From an uncultured Micrococcales bacterium (GTDB taxonomy: Bacteria > Actinomycetota > Actinomycetes > Actinomycetales > Microbacteriaceae), in the NCBI GenBank assembly GCA_903880095.1, contig CAIRNX010000010.1, positions 124,001 to 188,000 of the forward strand: a stretch of 64,000 bases of DNA, read 5' to 3'. The translations under genes and the position numbers were made by a program. Below, piece by piece: positions 61,439 to 64,000 of the stretch (the first letter of the stretch is position 1; every line of letters begins with the position of its first letter). Under the pieces are notes generated by a model. It saw nothing but the letters and a program-made list of their open reading frames with translations, made no database searches and was not told the DNA's origin.

Positions 61439-62215
61439 ATGGCAAGCAAGAAGTCACCACTTTCGAAAGCTGCTCAAGAGCGAATCAAAACTTATGAGAC
61501 TCGCTCTGTTGCAAATGATTCAAGAATCGTTGTAAAGAAGCGAGACAACCGCGTCGCGTTTATCGCAGGTATCGCGGCTCTGGCTATCGCCCTTGTGTCA
61601 CAGCTTGGCTACGCTTCTCTTCACCCAAAGCCGACTCCTAGCCCTGTTGCGTCACCAGTTTCAAGTACGCCCGCAAGCGCAAATCAAGGGCCGGTGCCGA
61701 GCAAACTTCTTGCAGAGAACCGCACCTGGACCGGCAGCATGAAGTTGAATGGCGCGGCTCTGAATTTTGAACTCGATGGCAAAAAGGCTCCGCAGGCTGT
61801 TGCTAGTTTCGTCTCGCTTTCGAAGAGGGGCTTCTTCAACGGAGTCACCTGCCACCGCCTTACCACATCTGGTCTCTTCGTTCTACAGTGCGGAGACCCT
61901 AAGGGTGATGGCACTGGCGGTCCTGGTTATAGCTTTGGGCCTATTGAAAACGCACCGGTCAACAATGTCTACGGCGAAGGGGTTATCGCCATGGCTCGTC
62001 AAGGAAACAACGCAGCATCTCAGGGCAGCCAGTTCTTCATCGTTTACAAATCAACAACACTTGGATCGGACTCCGCCGGTGGCTACACGGTATTCGGTAA
62101 AGTGACAGCAGGACTACCGGTGGTCAAAGCGATCGCTGCGGCTGGCACAGCCGACGGCAAGGGTGACGGAAAGCCTAAAAAGACCGTTGTCATGACCGCA
62201 GTGAACGTAAAATAA
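61439..62215 (+). CDS. membrane-anchored cyclophilin-type peptidyl-prolyl isomerase
   Basis: Speeds cis-trans isomerisation of proline bonds, probably on secreted proteins. The protein has 258 residues: a basic cytoplasmic N-terminus, one membrane helix (about 39-60), a Pro/Ser/Ala linker (62-87) and a cyclophilin domain (from about 95) with the catalytic Arg in CHRLTT, LQCGD, IAMARQGNNAASQGSQFFI and GYTVFGKV. The loop after the catalytic Arg is about two residues longer than in CypA. ATG 61439 has GGAGG four bases upstream. The locus between rel and rarA is typical. Confidence 0.92.
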   Translation: MASKKSPLSKAAQERIKTYETRSVANDSRIVVKKRDNRVAFIAGIAALAIALVSQLGYASLHPKPTPSPVASPVSSTPASANQGPVPSKLLAENRTWTGSMKLNGAALNFELDGKKAPQAVASFVSLSKRGFFNGVTCHRLTTSGLFVLQCGDPKGDGTGGPGYSFGPIENAPVNNVYGEGVIAMARQGNNAASQGSQFFIVYKSTTLGSDSAGGYTVFGKVTAGLPVVKAIAAAGTADGKGDGKPKKTVVMTAVNVK

Positions 62216-62243
62216 TTTAAACCCACCAAACATAGGAATCGCC

Positions 62244-63464
62244 TTGTCTACATCATTCGGCCGCGTTGACGCGGAAAACAACGTATTCGTTACCGATGGC
62301 GGTGTCGAGCGCAAGGTCGGTCAATACACGGCTGGCGATGCTGCCACCGCGCTTTCTTTTTATACGACTCGCTTCGCCGATCTAGAGGCTCAGGTTCGCA
62401 TTCTTGAGCAGCGCGTGAAGTCTGGTGTAGATGCAAAGAACCTGAAGAAGGCATTCGACGCCATCAACGGTGAATTGGTTGAGCCAAATGTCGTGGGTGA
62501 CATTCAGGCGCTTCGCGAACGCGTCAAGGCGGTTGCGCCAAAGATCGAGGAGCACGCTGCCGCTAAGGCCGAAGAAAACAAAGAGGCAATCGCTGAGGCT
62601 CTGAAGCTTCGAGAGGAGCTAGTTCTCAAGGCTGAGGCTTTGGCAGCGGCCGACCCTGCGAAGACCATCTGGAAGACCGCAACAGCCGAGTTGACGGCTC
62701 TTTTTGAGGCTTGGCAGGCCAGCCAGAAGTCTGGCCCTCGCCCGCCGAAGGCCGAGGCAGACGCCCTCTGGAAGCGCTTCTCAGCTGCTCGCACCAAGGT
62801 CGAATCGGCTAAGCGTGCGTTCTTCGCGGCTTCAGACGCCTCAGCCAAGGCCGCCAAGGCAACAAAGCTAGGTTTGGTTGAAAAAGCTGAAGCCCTCACC
62901 TCAAAGGGAGCCGATGCCGTCACTGATTACCGCAGACTTCTCGACGTATGGAAGACCGCAGGCCGTTCAAACAGCAAGGTAGACGACGTGCTTTGGGCAC
63001 GATTCAAGGCCGCCGGCGATGCAATCTATGCCGCAAAGGGCGAGCAAATCGCAGTAGTGTCTGCATCACAGGCAGAGGCCTTTGCTGCGAAGATTGCCCT
63101 GCTTGAAGAAATCAAGGCAATCAACCCTGAGACTGACTTTGTTGCGGCTAAGAAACTTCTTGCTGGCATTCAAGATCGCTGGGAGAAGGCTGGGCGCGTA
63201 TCGCGCGACCAATTCGCTCAGACCGAAGACAAGCTAAAGGCCATTGAGGCTCGCGTTCGAAAAGCAGAGGCGGAGCACTGGAAGGCAAATGATCCAGCGG
63301 CTAAGGCTCGCAAGAACGACGTCACAATCAAGCTCGAAGAAGCAATTGCAAAGCTCGAGGCAGAACTTGCATCGGCCACAGCAAAGTCTGATAAGAAGAA
63401 GATTGCCGAAATTACCGAATCAATCGCTGCCCGCAAGTCTTGGTTGGCGGCAATCGCTAAGTAA
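62244..63464 (+). CDS. DUF349 repeat protein
   Basis: A 406-residue, alanine- and lysine-rich, nearly all-helical protein with at least three DUF349-like repeats. Their marks are W...(K/D)..LW.RF..A: near 140-195 (LWKRFSAARTKVESAKRAFF), 225-270 (DVWKTAGRSNSKVDDVLWARF) and 300-360 (DRWEKAGRVSRDQF). DUF349 proteins have no firm function. No signal peptide is seen, so it is cytosolic. The start is TTG 62244, six bases after AGGA. It is co-directional with the cyclophilin (28-nt gap) and converges on rel. Confidence 0.88.
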   Translation: MSTSFGRVDAENNVFVTDGGVERKVGQYTAGDAATALSFYTTRFADLEAQVRILEQRVKSGVDAKNLKKAFDAINGELVEPNVVGDIQALRERVKAVAPKIEEHAAAKAEENKEAIAEALKLREELVLKAEALAAADPAKTIWKTATAELTALFEAWQASQKSGPRPPKAEADALWKRFSAARTKVESAKRAFFAASDASAKAAKATKLGLVEKAEALTSKGADAVTDYRRLLDVWKTAGRSNSKVDDVLWARFKAAGDAIYAAKGEQIAVVSASQAEAFAAKIALLEEIKAINPETDFVAAKKLLAGIQDRWEKAGRVSRDQFAQTEDKLKAIEARVRKAEAEHWKANDPAAKARKNDVTIKLEEAIAKLEAELASATAKSDKKKIAEITESIAARKSWLAAIAK

Positions 63465-63468
63465 TTAG

Positions 63469-64000
63469 CTAGTTGTTTGCCACTCGATAGACGTCGTAAA
63501 CCGCTTCGATTCTTCGAACGGCATTCAAAAGTCGATCCAAAAGCGCGGCGTCACCCATCTCAAACACAAATCGGCTCAGGGCGACCCTGTCGGCTCTGGT
63601 TGAAACCGACGCCGAAAGAATATTGACCTGGTGTTCGGCAAGAACGCGGGTTACGTCTGATAACAACCCAGCTCGGTCGAGCGCTTCGATTTGAATTTGT
63701 ACCAAGAACAGGGCATTCGCTCCCCCGCTCCAAGAAACTTCCATGATGCGCTCGGGCTCCAGTTTGAGAGTTTCGACGTTCTTGCAGTCGACCCGGTGTA
63801 CCGAGACACCGTTGCCTCTGGTCACAAAGCCGATGATTTCGTCACCTGGAACCGGGGTGCAGCAGCGCGCAAGCTTAGACATGACGGAATCATCGCCTCG
63901 CACCATAACGCCGCTGGTGTCCGAACGATTTCGGTTGGCACTACTTGTTCGAGTTGGTAGCTGAAAATGCTCGTCGGCATCGTCATCGTCGACGAGCCCT
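63469..64000 (-). CDS. rel: RelA/SpoT-family (p)ppGpp synthetase/hydrolase, C-terminal part (cut by window edge)
   Basis: Stringent-response enzyme. The window holds the last 176 or so codons, open to the right edge. After an acidic and Ser/Thr-rich linker come the conserved-cysteine/zinc-finger region ([19 protein letters not shown], ending in HRVDCKN) and the C-terminal ACT/RRM domain (about 80 residues) used for ribosome and amino-acid sensing. Catalytic domains lie outside the window. The stop is only 4 nt from the stop of the convergent DUF349 gene. Confidence 0.95.
   Translation of the reverse strand, partial: GLVDDDDADEHFQLPTRTSSANRNRSDTSGVMVRGDDSVMSKLARCCTPVPGDEIIGFVTRGNGVSVHRVDCKNVETLKLEPERIMEVSWSGGANALFLVQIQIEALDRAGLLSDVTRVLAEHQVNILSASVSTRADRVALSRFVFEMGDAALLDRLLNAVRRIEAVYDVYRVANN

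Overview
The window is 64 kb of ordinary chromosomal core DNA from an actinobacterium. The best guess is a small-genome Microbacteriaceae, of the freshwater planktonic Rhodoluna/Aquiluna kind. The evidence is WhiA, an ANTAR response regulator of the PdtaR type, a helicase-dead PriA, a four-repeat S1 protein, the Trp-associated membrane proteins, GC content that looks moderate by eye, and actinobacterial gene order throughout. The family-level assignment is inference from gene order and protein sequences; no search was run. I see no rRNA, IS element, prophage, CRISPR array, defence locus or toxin-antitoxin pair.

Packing is extreme. Almost every gene lies on the minus strand, so transcription runs from high to low coordinates. 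Start and stop codons commonly overlap by 1 to 14 nt, and no gene-free stretch exceeds about 160 nt. Only a thioesterase, tRNA-Leu, a membrane-anchored cyclophilin and a DUF349 protein lie on the plus strand. At least six genes appear to start with TTG.

Layout from low to high coordinates. 1-3054: tpiA (cut by the window edge), pgk, gap and a superoxide dismutase. 3083-11758: whiA, rapZ, uvrC, uvrA, uvrB. 11761-17831: coaE, rpsA, an HPr phosphocarrier, polA, a hotdog thioesterase and the ANTAR regulator. 17882-18003: tRNA-Leu(CAA) and a two-way terminator. 18011-25469: pyk, gltD, gltB. 25556-33645: lgt and a compact trp/his run (trpA, trpB, trpC, two small membrane proteins, trpE, hisI, hisF, hisG, hisE). 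33664-41643: rpe, rsmB, fmt, priA, metK, coaBC, rpoZ, gmk. 41648-49662: pyrimidine operon pyrR-pyrB-pyrC-carA-carB-pyrF, with a probable PyrR-binding RNA hairpin in the pyrR leader. 49728-54773: nusB, efp and shikimate genes aroQ, aroB, aroK, aroC, aroE. 54763-59946: mltG, ruvX, alaS, two small membrane proteins, rpsD. 60105-64000: rarA, cyclophilin, DUF349 protein and the 3' part of rel.

The genes make a coherent housekeeping set. Lower glycolysis and pyruvate kinase, GOGAT nitrogen assimilation, and the shikimate, tryptophan and histidine pathways are present in part or whole. De novo UMP synthesis from bicarbonate and glutamine is complete except for dihydroorotate dehydrogenase and orotate phosphoribosyltransferase. 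Nucleotide excision repair (UvrABC plus Pol I) is complete. No new system was found. The points most worth a second look are the PyrR leader element, an N-terminally shortened MltG, an isolated HPr, and the absence of yvcK and mihF from places where they usually sit.
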